From: Pyxidicoccus trucidator
GTDB taxonomy: Bacteria > Myxococcota > Myxococcia > Myxococcales > Myxococcaceae
Assembly (NCBI RefSeq): GCF_010894435.1
Contig: NZ_JAAIXZ010000001.1
Location: 278,322 to 342,321 of the forward strand
Length of the DNA stretch: 64,000 nt
Reading direction: 5' to 3'
Numbering within the stretch: the first letter of the stretch is position 1; every line of letters starts with the position of its first letter. The position numbers were made by a program, and so were the translations under genes. Below the pieces are notes generated by a model. It ran no database searches, had not been told where the DNA came from, and was given only the letters and a program-made list of their open reading frames with translations. Positions 27,411-36,278 of this stretch are shown one piece after another.

Positions 27411-28433
27411 TCAGTTCCATCGGAAGATGCGAAGGGCGGTGAAGAAGAACACCACGCTCCAGCCGGCGAGCAGCGTCAGGGGCATGCCGAGCGCGGCGAG
27501 CCCCGCGCCGTCCAGCATGATGCCGCGCAGCGCCTCGTTGAGGGGCGTCAGCGGCAGCACCTGGACCACGGGCTGCATCCAGGCGGGGAGCCGGTCCGTG
27601 GGGAAGAAGACGCCGGAGAGGAACACCATGGGCAGCGTGACGAGGTTGAACACGCCGTTGGCGGACTCCTCGTTGTCGATGCGGCTGGCGGCCAGCAGGC
27701 CCAGGCCGGCGAAGCACGAGCCACCCAGCAGGACGACGCCGACGAAGGACGCATAGCTGCCCACCATGGGCACGTGGAACACCCACCGCGCGAAGGCGCA
27801 GAAGAACGCGGCCTCCAGCAGGGCGAAGACGCCGCGCGCCAGGACGAAGGCAGCGAAGAAGTGGCCGCGCTGCATGGGCGTCGCGCCCAGCCGCTTGAGC
27901 AGCCGTCCGGAGCGCATGAAGACCAGCGGCAGCGCCAGGGTCCAGATGCTGGTGGACATCAGCGACAGGCCGAGCAACCCGGGGACGAGGAAGTCCACAT
28001 AGCGGCTGCCGGGCTCGGACACGCGCGTGGTGCGCAGCCGGGCCGGCGCGGGCCCACCGGGAGCCAGCGCGGACTCCGCCAAAAGCCGCGCGGAGAGGCC
28101 CTCGGGCTGGCTCGGGTCCACGAGCAACTCCGGCTCCGCGCCGGGCAGCACCACCAGCGCCACCCGGCCCTGCGTGAGGCGCCGCCGCGCCTCGTCGTGA
28201 GACAGCCGCACCACCTCCAGCTCGGGCGAGGCGGCCAGCCGCTCCGCCAGCGCCTGGGCGCCCTCGCGCTCCACCACGGCGACCTTCACCGTGGGCGCCT
28301 CCTGCCGCTGGAAGGCGGGGCCCAGCACCAGCGTGGCGACGATGGGGAAGGCGAACGTCCAGAACAGCACCGACGGCTGGCGCCACAGCGGGCGCATGCG
28401 CAGCAGGAAGAGCTGGGCCAGGGGGTGTGTCAT
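27411..28433 (-). CDS. ABC-2 type transporter permease (DrrB-like)
   Basis: 340 residues: an N-terminal membrane helix (about 22-40), an extracytoplasmic domain of roughly 120 residues, then about five helices from residue 170 to the end. The C-terminal half has the ABC2_membrane pattern, including FNLVTLPMVFLSGVFFP and the final LPLTPLNEALRG. Its start overlaps the stop of the ATPase gene (ATGA), so the two are coupled and form one exporter. Members of this family often export antibiotics or lipids; within this locus the natural-product is the likely cargo. Confidence 0.9.
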   Translation of the reverse strand: MTHPLAQLFLLRMRPLWRQPSVLFWTFAFPIVATLVLGPAFQRQEAPTVKVAVVEREGAQALAERLAASPELEVVRLSHDEARRRLTQGRVALVVLPGAEPELLVDPSQPEGLSARLLAESALAPGGPAPARLRTTRVSEPGSRYVDFLVPGLLGLSLMSTSIWTLALPLVFMRSGRLLKRLGATPMQRGHFFAAFVLARGVFALLEAAFFCAFARWVFHVPMVGSYASFVGVVLLGGSCFAGLGLLAASRIDNEESANGVFNLVTLPMVFLSGVFFPTDRLPAWMQPVVQVLPLTPLNEALRGIMLDGAGLAALGMPLTLLAGWSVVFFFTALRIFRWN

Positions 28434-29374
28434 GCGGCCTTCGCCTCCTCTCGGAGCGAGCGGCCCGTCAGCCCGAGGAAGACGTCATCCAGCGTGGGGC
28501 GCCGGGTGGACAGGTGCCGCAGCACGCCGCCGGCCGACTCCACCTCACGCAGCAGGGCCGGCAGCGCCAGGTGCAGCTCGCGCACGCGGAGGCTGAGGCG
28601 CGAGTCCTGCTGCTGCACTGTCACCACCGATGGCAGCCGCTCCAGCCGCTCCAGCGGTGGAGGGGGCACGGCCTCGAACTCGATGACCTGCTCGGCGCCC
28701 AGTCCGGCCACCATGTCGCGCGGTGTGCCCTGGGCGATGACGCGCCCGTGGTCGATGATGACCAGCCGGTCGCAGAGCACCTCGGCCTCTTCCATGTAGT
28801 GGGTGGTCAGCACCACGGTGCACCCGCGCCCCTTGAGCCCCGCCACCACGTCCCACACCGCGCGGCGCGACTGCGGGTCCAGGCCGGTGGTGGGCTCGTC
28901 GAGGAAGAGGACCTCCGGGTCCGCGACGAGGGCCAGCGCCAGGGCCAGGCGCTGCTTCTGGCCGCCGGACAGCGAGGAGATGCGGGCGCGGCGCTTCTCC
29001 TCCAGCCGCACCCCGGCGATGGCCTCGGCCACCGGCAACGGGCGCGTGTAGAAGGAGGCGAACAGCGTCACCATCTCCTCCACGGTGAGCACCTCCACCA
29101 GCCGTGTCTCCTGGAGCGTCAGGCCGATGCGCTGACGGAGGCGCTCCGCATCCCGCTCCCAGGAGAGGCCCAGCACGCGCACCTCGCCCGAGGTGGGGCG
29201 CTGGAGTCCCTCCAGAATCTCCACGGTGGTCGTCTTGCCGGCGCCATTGGGTCCGAGCAGCCCCAGGCACTCGCCCCGGCGGATGGCGAGGTCGATGCCA
29301 TCCAGGGCCACGGCGTCACCGAAGCGCTTGACCAGGCCCTTCACCTCGATGGCGAGCTCGTCCTTGGATGTCAT
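28430..29374 (-). CDS. ABC-2 transporter ATP-binding protein (DrrA/CcmA-like)
   Basis: 314 residues from ATG 29374; an upstream in-frame ATG would run into the divergent gene and lacks conserved sequence. Walker A GPNGAGKTT, signature LSGGQKQRLALALAL, Walker B VLFLDEPTTGLD and the H-loop in TTHYMEEAE are all present. The C-terminal extension after about residue 225 is the DUF4162-like tail common to drug-exporter ATPases. It powers the permease encoded immediately downstream. The 109-bp space to the divergent acyltransferase should contain the promoter of this exporter/methyltransferase/aminotransferase operon. Confidence 0.93.
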   Translation of the reverse strand: MTSKDELAIEVKGLVKRFGDAVALDGIDLAIRRGECLGLLGPNGAGKTTTVEILEGLQRPTSGEVRVLGLSWERDAERLRQRIGLTLQETRLVEVLTVEEMVTLFASFYTRPLPVAEAIAGVRLEEKRRARISSLSGGQKQRLALALALVADPEVLFLDEPTTGLDPQSRRAVWDVVAGLKGRGCTVVLTTHYMEEAEVLCDRLVIIDHGRVIAQGTPRDMVAGLGAEQVIEFEAVPPPPLERLERLPSVVTVQQQDSRLSLRVRELHLALPALLREVESAGGVLRHLSTRRPTLDDVFLGLTGRSLREEAKAA

Positions 29375-29483
29375 GAGGGGTTGGGGGGCTGTCCGGCAGT
29401 ATGGCGCAACGGCCGGCGGGTGCCCACCCAGGGAAAGCTGGGAAAGCAGCGGGACCGCGCAGGGGGTGCTACCGTCACGCGCC

Positions 29484-30305
29484 GTGTCCCAGAGCGACTC
29501 ACTGGAAGCGCGGGTTGAACGGCTGGAGCTGCCGTTCAACGAGTACGGGGTGGACCCCTATGGCATCTCCAAGCGCCACCTGAAACAGGCGCTCCAGGTG
29601 TTTGCCGCGCTGTACCGGTACTACTTCCGGGTGCGCTGCTTCGGCATCGAGCATGTCCCCGCGCGAGGCCGGGGGATGCTGGTGGGCAACCACTCCGGCG
29701 GCGTGGCGGTGGACGGGGCCATGGTGCTGACCTCCACCCTGCTGGAGATGGACCCGCCCCGGCTGGCGCAGAGCATGGTGGAGCGCTTCCTCCACAACCT
29801 CCCCGTGTCCTCGCTGTGGGCCAGCCGCACCGGCCAGTTCACCGGCCTGCCCGAGCACGCGAAGCGGCTCCTGGAGGACGACCGGCTGCTGGTCATCTTC
29901 CCCGAGGGCGCGAAGGGGACGGCCAAGCTCTACCCCCAGCGCTACTCGCTGGTGGACTTCGGCACGGGCTTCGTGCGGCTGGCGCTGCAGACGCGCTCGC
30001 CCATCATCCCCTTCGCCTTCCTCGGAGGTGGCGCGGCCATCCCCACGGTGTTCAACGCCCGTGCGCTGGGGAAGCTGATGGGGGTGCCCTACATCCCGCT
30101 CACCCCGTGGGTGCTGCCGCTGCCGCTGCCGGTGCAGCTCGAAATCCATTACGGCGAGCCCCTCGTCTTCCATGGCACCGGGGACGAGGAGGACCATGTC
30201 ATCGAGGGTTACGTGCAGAAGGTGAAGGCGCGCATCGCGGGGCTCATCGAGCGGGGCCGCGCGCAGCGTCACGGCCGTGGGCTGGTGGGGAGGTTGCTGC
30301 CATGA
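29484..30305 (+). CDS. PlsC-family lysophospholipid acyltransferase-like protein
   Basis: 273 residues from GTG 29484, chosen because upstream sequence overlaps the divergent ABC gene and an AGGGGG stretch precedes it. Acyltransferase blocks: GNHSGGVAVDGAM (His plus a more distant Asp than the usual HX4D), FTGLP, and IFPEGAKGT. This is the glycine-rich NHSGG variant of the LPLAT superfamily, likely membrane-associated and transferring acyl chains to a glycerolipid or similar acceptor. Its stop overlaps the next gene's ATG (ATGA), so the two are an operon. No direct link to the NRPS is evident. Confidence 0.85.
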   Translation: MSQSDSLEARVERLELPFNEYGVDPYGISKRHLKQALQVFAALYRYYFRVRCFGIEHVPARGRGMLVGNHSGGVAVDGAMVLTSTLLEMDPPRLAQSMVERFLHNLPVSSLWASRTGQFTGLPEHAKRLLEDDRLLVIFPEGAKGTAKLYPQRYSLVDFGTGFVRLALQTRSPIIPFAFLGGGAAIPTVFNARALGKLMGVPYIPLTPWVLPLPLPVQLEIHYGEPLVFHGTGDEEDHVIEGYVQKVKARIAGLIERGRAQRHGRGLVGRLLP

Positions 30306-31234
30306 GGGTGCTCATTCCGGGCATCTCCGGAGGAATCGCGCGCAAGCTGGCGCTGCGGCTGCATGAGGCGGGGCACCAGGTGGCGGGCATCGACATCCGC
30401 CCCTGGGAAGAGGCGCGCGAGGTGGGCATCGAGGTGTTCCGCGGCGACGTGCGCAAGCGCGCGGCGGAGGACGTGTTCCGGCGCTGGCATCCGGACGCGG
30501 TGGTGCACATGGCCACCGTCACGGCCTTCACGGTGCAGGGGGCGGAGCGCGGCCGCATCAACCTGGACGGCACCAAGGCGCTGTTCGACCACTGCGCGAC
30601 GCACAGCGTGAAGCAGATTCTGTTCGTGGGGCGGCACACGTTCTACGGGGCGGCGCCGGACTCACCGCTGTACCACTCGGAGGACGAGCCGCCACGGGCC
30701 CTGGAGGCCATTCCCGAGCTGGCGGACCTGGTGGCCGCGGACCTGTACGCGGCGACGGCGCTGTGGCGGCTGCCGAAGGTGACGACGACGATATTGCGGC
30801 TGCCGTACACGCTGGGAGCGCCGGGCACGGGCACGCTGGCGTCCTTTCTGAAGGGGAGCCGGGTGCCGCTGGTGCTGGGGTATGACCCGCTGTTCCACGT
30901 GCTGCAGGAGGAGGACGTGGTGGCGGCGCTTCAGCTGGCGCTGGAGAAGGGGCCGAGGGGCATCTTCAACGTGGCGGGACCGCCGCCGATTCCGCTGTCG
31001 GTCATCGTCCGGGAGACGGGACGCATGGGGGTGCCGCTGCCGGCGCCGGTGCTGAGGCTGCTGCTGGGACGGGGCGGCTTCCCGCGGCTGTCGGTGGGAG
31101 CGCTGGACCACCTGCGCTTCCCCATCGTCGTGGACAACCGCCGCTTCCTGGAGGCCACGGGGTTCCAGTTCCAGCACAGCGTGGCCGACATCCTGCGCCT
31201 GTACCGCGAGTCGGCGCCGGTGCCTCGGAGCTAG
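30302..31234 (+). CDS. SDR-family NAD-dependent epimerase/dehydratase-like protein
   Basis: 310 residues. The N-terminal Rossmann nucleotide site is PGISGGIARKLA with an acidic IDIRP strand end, and DVR and HMATVTA follow as in extended SDR proteins. At the usual YxxxK site the sequence is DLYAATALW, so the Tyr is present but Ala replaces the catalytic Lys. It may therefore bind NAD(P) without classic SDR chemistry, or use another base. Translationally coupled to the acyltransferase gene by a 4-bp overlap, suggesting a shared lipid-related role. Confidence 0.8.
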   Translation: MRVLIPGISGGIARKLALRLHEAGHQVAGIDIRPWEEAREVGIEVFRGDVRKRAAEDVFRRWHPDAVVHMATVTAFTVQGAERGRINLDGTKALFDHCATHSVKQILFVGRHTFYGAAPDSPLYHSEDEPPRALEAIPELADLVAADLYAATALWRLPKVTTTILRLPYTLGAPGTGTLASFLKGSRVPLVLGYDPLFHVLQEEDVVAALQLALEKGPRGIFNVAGPPPIPLSVIVRETGRMGVPLPAPVLRLLLGRGGFPRLSVGALDHLRFPIVVDNRRFLEATGFQFQHSVADILRLYRESAPVPRS

Positions 31235-31326
31235 CGCGAGCCAGGCAGCGTGTGAAAGGAGACACGCACGCCGCCAGGTAGCCCAGAGCGGGCCCCTGGC
31301 GACGCATCATCCACGTGGCCTCCCGC

Positions 31327-31800
31327 ATGGACACGCTGACGCCCAAGCAACGCAGCGAACGGATGTCCCGGGTGCGCAACAGGGATACGAAGCCCGAGCT
31401 GCGCGTACGGCGCCTCGTGTCGGCGATGGGCTACCGCTACCGGCTCCAGTACAAGAAGGTGCCTGGGCGCCCCGACCTCGCCTTCCCTGGCCGCAAGAAG
31501 GCCATCTTCGTGCACGGCTGTTTCTGGCACCGGCATCCAGACCCGACGTGCCCCCTCGCGCGCGTGCCGAAGTCCCGGCTCGACTTCTGGATGCCGAAGC
31601 TGGAGGGGAACCGCGTACGGGATTTGCGCAAGCTTCAGGAACTGCACGCCCTCGGATGGTCCGCGCTCGTCATCTGGGAGTGCCAGCTGCGCGACGAGGA
31701 CGCGCTTCGCGTGAGCATCCGCGAATTCCTGGATGCACCGCCGCGTCCCCCTGCCCCCACGTCAGGCGTCCCCGCTTGGAAGAATGCGACGCCCCTGTAG
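31327..31800 (+). CDS. vsr: Very short patch repair (Vsr) endonuclease
   Basis: 157 residues from ATG 31327; a GTG at 31315 in the same frame would add four residues. Family blocks are LTPKQRSERMSRV, RDTKPELRVRRL, YKKVPGRPDLAFP (catalytic Asp), FVHGCFWH (zinc/active-site region) and FWMPKLEGN. Vsr nicks 5' of T in T:G mismatches that arise when 5-methylcytosine deaminates. It sits 63 bp upstream of the C5 methyltransferase it would serve, the standard arrangement. It is slightly longer than typical Vsr because of a Pro-rich tail. Confidence 0.95.
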   Translation: MDTLTPKQRSERMSRVRNRDTKPELRVRRLVSAMGYRYRLQYKKVPGRPDLAFPGRKKAIFVHGCFWHRHPDPTCPLARVPKSRLDFWMPKLEGNRVRDLRKLQELHALGWSALVIWECQLRDEDALRVSIREFLDAPPRPPAPTSGVPAWKNATPL

Positions 31801-31863
31801 CACCGCGGCTCGACGCATGAACCCCTTGCGCTTCGGGGCCAGGATCGACATGGATACTCCGCC

Positions 31864-33045
31864 ATGAACTCCATCGAGCTGTTCACCGGCGCGGGTGGAC
31901 TGGCCCTGGGTACGCACCAAGCCGGGTTCCGTCATCGCGGTCTTGTCGAGTGGAACGAGGACGCCTGCGACACGCTCCGCAAGAACGCGAGCGCCAACGC
32001 GGTTCCCGGAATCGACCACTGGCGGATTCACCACGCCGACATCCGCATCCTGCCCTTCAACATGTTCGGGAACGGGGACATGGACCTCGTGGCGGGCGGA
32101 GCGCCGTGCCAGCCCTTCAGCCTGGGCGGCAAGCACCGCGCTCAGGACGATGCTCGCAACATGTTCCCGGAGTTCGTGCGCGCGGTGCGCGAGCTGCGGC
32201 CCCGCGCCTTCATCCTGGAGAACGTGAAGGGGCTCCTGCGGGCGAGCTTTCGCAACTACTTCGAGTACATCAAGCTCCAGCTGACGTACCCCACCCTCAC
32301 GAAGAAGCACCTCGAGGACTGGACCGACCACCTCGCGCGCCTGGAGAAGGTACACACGCGAGGCCGCTTCCCAGGTGTTCACTACAACGTGGTGTCTCAG
32401 TTGTTGAACTCCGCCAACTATGGCGTGCCCCAGCAGCGCGAGCGGGTCTTCGTCGTGGGCTTCCGCGCGGACACGGGCCTGGAGTGGAACTTCCCCGAGC
32501 CCACGCACAGCGAGGACGCCCTGCTGTGGGACAAGTACATCAGCGGCGACTACTGGAAGCGGCACGGGCTCAGCCCACGAGACCCTGGAAAGGGCGTGGC
32601 GCTGAGCAGCGTGCGGATGCGTGACCTGGAGGACGGCGAGCCCCTCAAGACGAAGCCCTGGGTGACGATTCGCGATGCCCTCGCGGACATGCCCGCCCCG
32701 CGCGCGGACCGCGAGTCGAAGGAGTTCAGCAACCACCGGCTCATCCCGGGAGCGAAGGTGTATCCGGGCCACACCGGAAGCCCCATTGACCAGCCCTCCA
32801 AGACGCTCAAGGCGGGTGTCCATGGCGTGCCTGGCGGCGAGAACATGATTGCCTACGAGGACGGCAAGGTGCGGTACCTCACGGTACGCGAGGCAGCACG
32901 CGTCCAGACGTTCCCGGACACGTGGCACTTCGAGGGCGCGTGGTCCGAGGCGATGCGGCAGCTCGGCAACGCGGTGCCCGTGGGCCTCGCGGAGGTGGTG
33001 GCGAAGAGCGTGGCCGCGAAGCTGGAGAGCACCGGTGGCCACTGA
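31864..33045 (+). CDS. DNA (cytosine-5-)-methyltransferase of a restriction-modification system
   Basis: 393 residues. Canonical m5C motifs in order: ELFTGAGGLALG (I, SAM), GGAPCQPFS (IV, catalytic Cys82), ENVKG (VI, Glu119), QQRERVF (VIII, from Gln190), a target-recognition region of about 110 residues, LTVREAARVQTFPD (IX) and QLGNAVP (X, from Gly368). It methylates cytosine in the cognate site to protect the host. Because the neighbouring nucleases are Eco29kI-like (family prototype site CCGCGG), a GC-only palindrome is plausible; this is inference. The next gene starts inside its last codons. Confidence 0.96.
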   Translation: MNSIELFTGAGGLALGTHQAGFRHRGLVEWNEDACDTLRKNASANAVPGIDHWRIHHADIRILPFNMFGNGDMDLVAGGAPCQPFSLGGKHRAQDDARNMFPEFVRAVRELRPRAFILENVKGLLRASFRNYFEYIKLQLTYPTLTKKHLEDWTDHLARLEKVHTRGRFPGVHYNVVSQLLNSANYGVPQQRERVFVVGFRADTGLEWNFPEPTHSEDALLWDKYISGDYWKRHGLSPRDPGKGVALSSVRMRDLEDGEPLKTKPWVTIRDALADMPAPRADRESKEFSNHRLIPGAKVYPGHTGSPIDQPSKTLKAGVHGVPGGENMIAYEDGKVRYLTVREAARVQTFPDTWHFEGAWSEAMRQLGNAVPVGLAEVVAKSVAAKLESTGGH

Positions 33046-33697
33046 CTCCGGTGACGAATACAACCCGCTCGACTACGACAATCTCACCAAGCACTGCGTC
33101 CAGGAGCTGATGCTCCGGGGGCCGGACTCGCTCGACTTCCCCGAGCCCTTCACCGGCTCCGGCGTCTACGCGCTGTTCTACAAAGGGAGCCTGGACCTCT
33201 ACCGGCCCATTCGCTCTCCCAAGGCCGAATGGCCCATCTACGTGGGCAAAGCCGTTCCTCCTGGGGCGAGGAAAGGCGGGAAGACCTCGCGGCGCTCGAA
33301 GGCGCTCTATTCGCGTCTGCGGGAGCACCACGAATCCATCAGGACGGCCAAGAACCTCGACCCCAAGGCTTTCCTATGTAGATATCTGGCCGTGACCCCG
33401 CTGTGGATCACGATGGCCGAGCGGCTCCTCATCGAGGACTTCCAGCCATTGTGGAACGTCTGCATCGAGGGCTTTGGCCTGCACGACCCGGGAAAACGTC
33501 GTTACGAGGGGCAACGGAGTTGGTGGGATGTCCTTCACCCGGGGCGAAACTGGGCCGGGCGACTACCCCAAGGGCCCCGTAGCGCGGCCAAAGCGAAGCA
33601 ACGGGTGCGGGACTTCTTGAAGAACCACAAGCCCGGGTCTCGTATGCCAGCGCTTCGGGAAGACCCTTCGCGCTTCATGCAAGATGACGAAGACTGA
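33035..33697 (+). CDS. Eco29kI-family GIY-YIG restriction endonuclease
   Basis: 220 residues from GTG 33035, overlapping the methyltransferase stop by 11 bp. The GIY-YIG core is SGVYALFY (Tyr45) and PIYVGKAVP (Tyr69), then RLREH (Arg94, His98), AERLLIEDFQPLWN (Glu129, Asn141) and the family tail GFGLHDPG and WDVLHPGRNWA. The six catalytic positions known for Eco29kI (two Tyr, Arg, His, Glu, Asn) are all present, with the His four after Arg and Asn twelve after Glu. It should cut unmodified sites recognised by the adjacent methyltransferase. Confidence 0.93.
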   Translation: MATDSGDEYNPLDYDNLTKHCVQELMLRGPDSLDFPEPFTGSGVYALFYKGSLDLYRPIRSPKAEWPIYVGKAVPPGARKGGKTSRRSKALYSRLREHHESIRTAKNLDPKAFLCRYLAVTPLWITMAERLLIEDFQPLWNVCIEGFGLHDPGKRRYEGQRSWWDVLHPGRNWAGRLPQGPRSAAKAKQRVRDFLKNHKPGSRMPALREDPSRFMQDDED

Positions 33698-33707
33698 GAG
33701 CGTTTGA

Positions 33708-34541
33708 GTGGACCCGACTGATCTGAAGGAACTCGCCAAACGCCTTGAAGAAGTACTGTCGGGCATTCCTGAGGATGCACTTGGGGAACTGCCTCGCGGC
33801 ACCCAGAAACATCTGGACCAGATAGACAGCGTTCTTGCTCGCATTCGAGACCGACTGTCACCTCATTCCGACGTCCAAGAGCCGCCATCGTTCTTCGACC
33901 CCGCCGACCCGCGCCTTTTCGGCGCGTTCGCGGCACTGGCGCTCGTTGGACAGGATCGCAAGTCCATGGCTTCGTTCGGGAGGCCCAAGTTCTACGGCTC
34001 TGGAATCTATGCAATCTACTACATGGGGGACTTCGAGCCGTATGAGCCAATCAGCGATACAGAACACCCCATCTATGTTGGCAAAACCGATCCCGCCAAG
34101 CCGCATGCCAAGTCGACGCGTGAGCAGGGCACCAGCCTTTGGGAACGCCTGACCAAGCATAAGTCCAACATTGGCCTGGCAAGCACCCTACGGCTTGAGG
34201 ACTTCGAGTGTCGCTATCTTGTGGTCGCGAGCGGATGGCAAGTTGCAGCAGAGAGTGCGCTTATAGGGTTGTTCAAACCGCTCTGGAACAAAGAGACGAA
34301 GGTTGTCCTCGGATTTGGCAAGCACGGCGACGCCGCCGACACCCGCAGGAACACAAGATCTCCCTGGGACACACTGCACCCGGGACGCAAGTGGGCTGAC
34401 AATGAAGCCACCAAGGACAGACTGGAAAAGCACGCGATAGAGGAGCGCATCAAGAGACATTTCCAGGATTCGCCTCCAGTCCCTAACGCGGACGAGATTT
34501 TACATGCGTTCCTTCAAAGCGTGAGCATGCGCACGAAATAG
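33708..34541 (+). CDS. Second Eco29kI-like GIY-YIG nuclease with N-terminal extension
   Basis: 277 residues from GTG 33708, ten bases after the first nuclease gene. It has the same core: SGIYAIYY (Tyr101), PIYVGK (Tyr123), ERLTKH (Arg147, His151), AESALIGLFKPLWN (Glu182, Asn194) and SPWDTLHPGRKWAD, so the catalytic set looks intact. About 90 extra N-terminal residues, helical and charged, are absent from the first nuclease. Codon use differs from neighbours, with many A/T third positions, which suggests later acquisition. It could be a second-specificity enzyme, a heterodimer partner or a modification-dependent variant. Confidence 0.88.
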   Translation: MDPTDLKELAKRLEEVLSGIPEDALGELPRGTQKHLDQIDSVLARIRDRLSPHSDVQEPPSFFDPADPRLFGAFAALALVGQDRKSMASFGRPKFYGSGIYAIYYMGDFEPYEPISDTEHPIYVGKTDPAKPHAKSTREQGTSLWERLTKHKSNIGLASTLRLEDFECRYLVVASGWQVAAESALIGLFKPLWNKETKVVLGFGKHGDAADTRRNTRSPWDTLHPGRKWADNEATKDRLEKHAIEERIKRHFQDSPPVPNADEILHAFLQSVSMRTK

Positions 34542-34669
34542 TTGCGAGCAGAGCCGGCTGAACCATCGAGCCGCCACGCTCTCGACGGCTGCGCCGCATC
34601 ACGGACCCCTGGCGGTCGTACAGGTCGGTATAAACTCACCGGCCGTAGGCAGATTTCCGGGGGGAGCAC

Positions 34670-36265
34670 ATGGCGGCGAACACCGAGGAAGTAGACGTCA
34701 TCATCGCGGGAGGCGGCCCGGTGGGACTGCTCACCGCCAACCTGCTCGGCCTCCACGGAGTCCGGGTCCTCGTCCTTGAACGCGAGTCCACACCGCACGG
34801 CCAGCCACGGGCCTTCTCCTGCGACGACGAAGCCCTGCGCATCTACCAATACGCGGGGCTCATCGACGCGCTGAGGCCGGACCTGCGGCAGAGCCGCCAC
34901 GTCACCTTCACGGGCGTCGGACGTCACCCCATCGCGCAGGTCCGCCTGAGCGAGGTGGACTTCGGCTTCGGCTACACGCCGCTCTGGTTCTTCTACCAGC
35001 CCCTCCTGGAGAAGGCGCTGCGACAGGGGCTCACCCGCTTCGAGCACGCCGAGCTACGCCAGGGCACCGAAGTCGAGGCCCTCGAACAGGACCATGCCGG
35101 AGTCACGGTGCGCACCCGCGACACGGCCACGGGCGTGCGAGGCGCCGTGCATGCCCGCTACCTCATCGGGTGCGACGGAGGCCGGAGCACGGTGCGCGGT
35201 CTCCTGAGCATCCCCCTGGAGGGACGCAGCTACGAGGAGCCGTGGATTGCCATCTACGGCACCGTGCCCGAGGCGGATGCCCCAACCGAGACCAGCATCG
35301 TCTGCGACCCGCACCGGCCCGGCTTCGTCGGACGGGGCCCCGTGGGCCAGTTCCGCTGGGAGTTCCGGCTGCGCCCCGGTGAGACACCCGAGGAGATGGT
35401 GCAGCCCAACTCGGTCCGCCGGCTCATCGCCCCCTACGTGAACCCGGAGAAGGTGCGCGTGGAGCGCGCGCAGCTCTACACCTTCCACTGCCTCGTCGCG
35501 CCACGCTGGCGGGAGGGCCGCACCTTCCTCGCGGGCGACGCGGCCCACATGATGCCGCCCTTCATGGGCCAGGGCCTCGTCTCCGGCCTGAGGGACGCCG
35601 CCAACCTCACCTGGAAGCTGGCGCGAGTCCTTCACGGACAGGCCCCGGAGGCCCTGCTGGACACCTACGACCAGGAGCGCCGCCCGCACGTGCAGGCCAT
35701 GCAGGATGCCACGGTGCGCCTGGGCTACGTCTTCCAGGCGCGCAATACCCCCATGGCCCTGCTCCGGGACACCCTGCTCCGCGGCCTCCAGCTCGTCCCG
35801 AGCGTTCGCCGCTTCGTGGAGGGCTTCGGCTTCAAGCCGCCTCCCTCCATCGAAGAGGGCTGGCTGCTGGGAGGCCGCCGCTCCGGACGAAGCGCGCCGG
35901 AGGGCAGCTACTTCCCACAGCCGCGAGTGCGGCTCGCGTCCGGAGAGGAGCGACTGCTGGATGACGCGCTGGGCTCCGGGTTCGCCGTGCTGAGCCGGAA
36001 GAACGGCCCGGCCACGGAGGCGGCACGAGACCTCGCGGACGCGCTCGACGGCAAGGCCATCACCGTGGTCCCCGCGGGCCTGAGCAGCACGGAGGAAGGG
36101 AGCGTGGAGGACCACACCGGAAAGCTGGCGGAGTGGTTCACCCGGCACGGCGTGGACGTAGCGGTGGTACGCCCGGACCGCTTCGTCTTCGGAGCGGTGC
36201 CGCTGGCCCGGCTCCCCGAGCTGCGCACCGCCCTGCGCGCCACCCTGCGCATCGACCGCGACTGA
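34670..36265 (+). CDS. FAD-dependent aromatic-type monooxygenase (MhpA/PheA group A)
   Basis: 531 residues. FAD-binding motifs of group A flavin hydroxylases are GGGPVG near the N-terminus, the mid-protein DG motif in YLIGCDGGRSTVR, and the late GD motif in FLAGDAAHMMPPFMGQGLVSGLRD. The C-terminal part (from about residue 400) is the thioredoxin-like tail seen in MhpA-type 3-(3-hydroxyphenyl)propionate hydroxylases. It hydroxylates aromatic or polyketide substrates using NAD(P)H and O2. A 128-bp non-coding leader separates it from the nuclease genes. No pathway partner is adjacent, so the substrate is unknown. Confidence 0.9.
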   Translation: MAANTEEVDVIIAGGGPVGLLTANLLGLHGVRVLVLERESTPHGQPRAFSCDDEALRIYQYAGLIDALRPDLRQSRHVTFTGVGRHPIAQVRLSEVDFGFGYTPLWFFYQPLLEKALRQGLTRFEHAELRQGTEVEALEQDHAGVTVRTRDTATGVRGAVHARYLIGCDGGRSTVRGLLSIPLEGRSYEEPWIAIYGTVPEADAPTETSIVCDPHRPGFVGRGPVGQFRWEFRLRPGETPEEMVQPNSVRRLIAPYVNPEKVRVERAQLYTFHCLVAPRWREGRTFLAGDAAHMMPPFMGQGLVSGLRDAANLTWKLARVLHGQAPEALLDTYDQERRPHVQAMQDATVRLGYVFQARNTPMALLRDTLLRGLQLVPSVRRFVEGFGFKPPPSIEEGWLLGGRRSGRSAPEGSYFPQPRVRLASGEERLLDDALGSGFAVLSRKNGPATEAARDLADALDGKAITVVPAGLSSTEEGSVEDHTGKLAEWFTRHGVDVAVVRPDRFVFGAVPLARLPELRTALRATLRIDRD

Positions 36266-36278
36266 ATCGCTCGACTGC

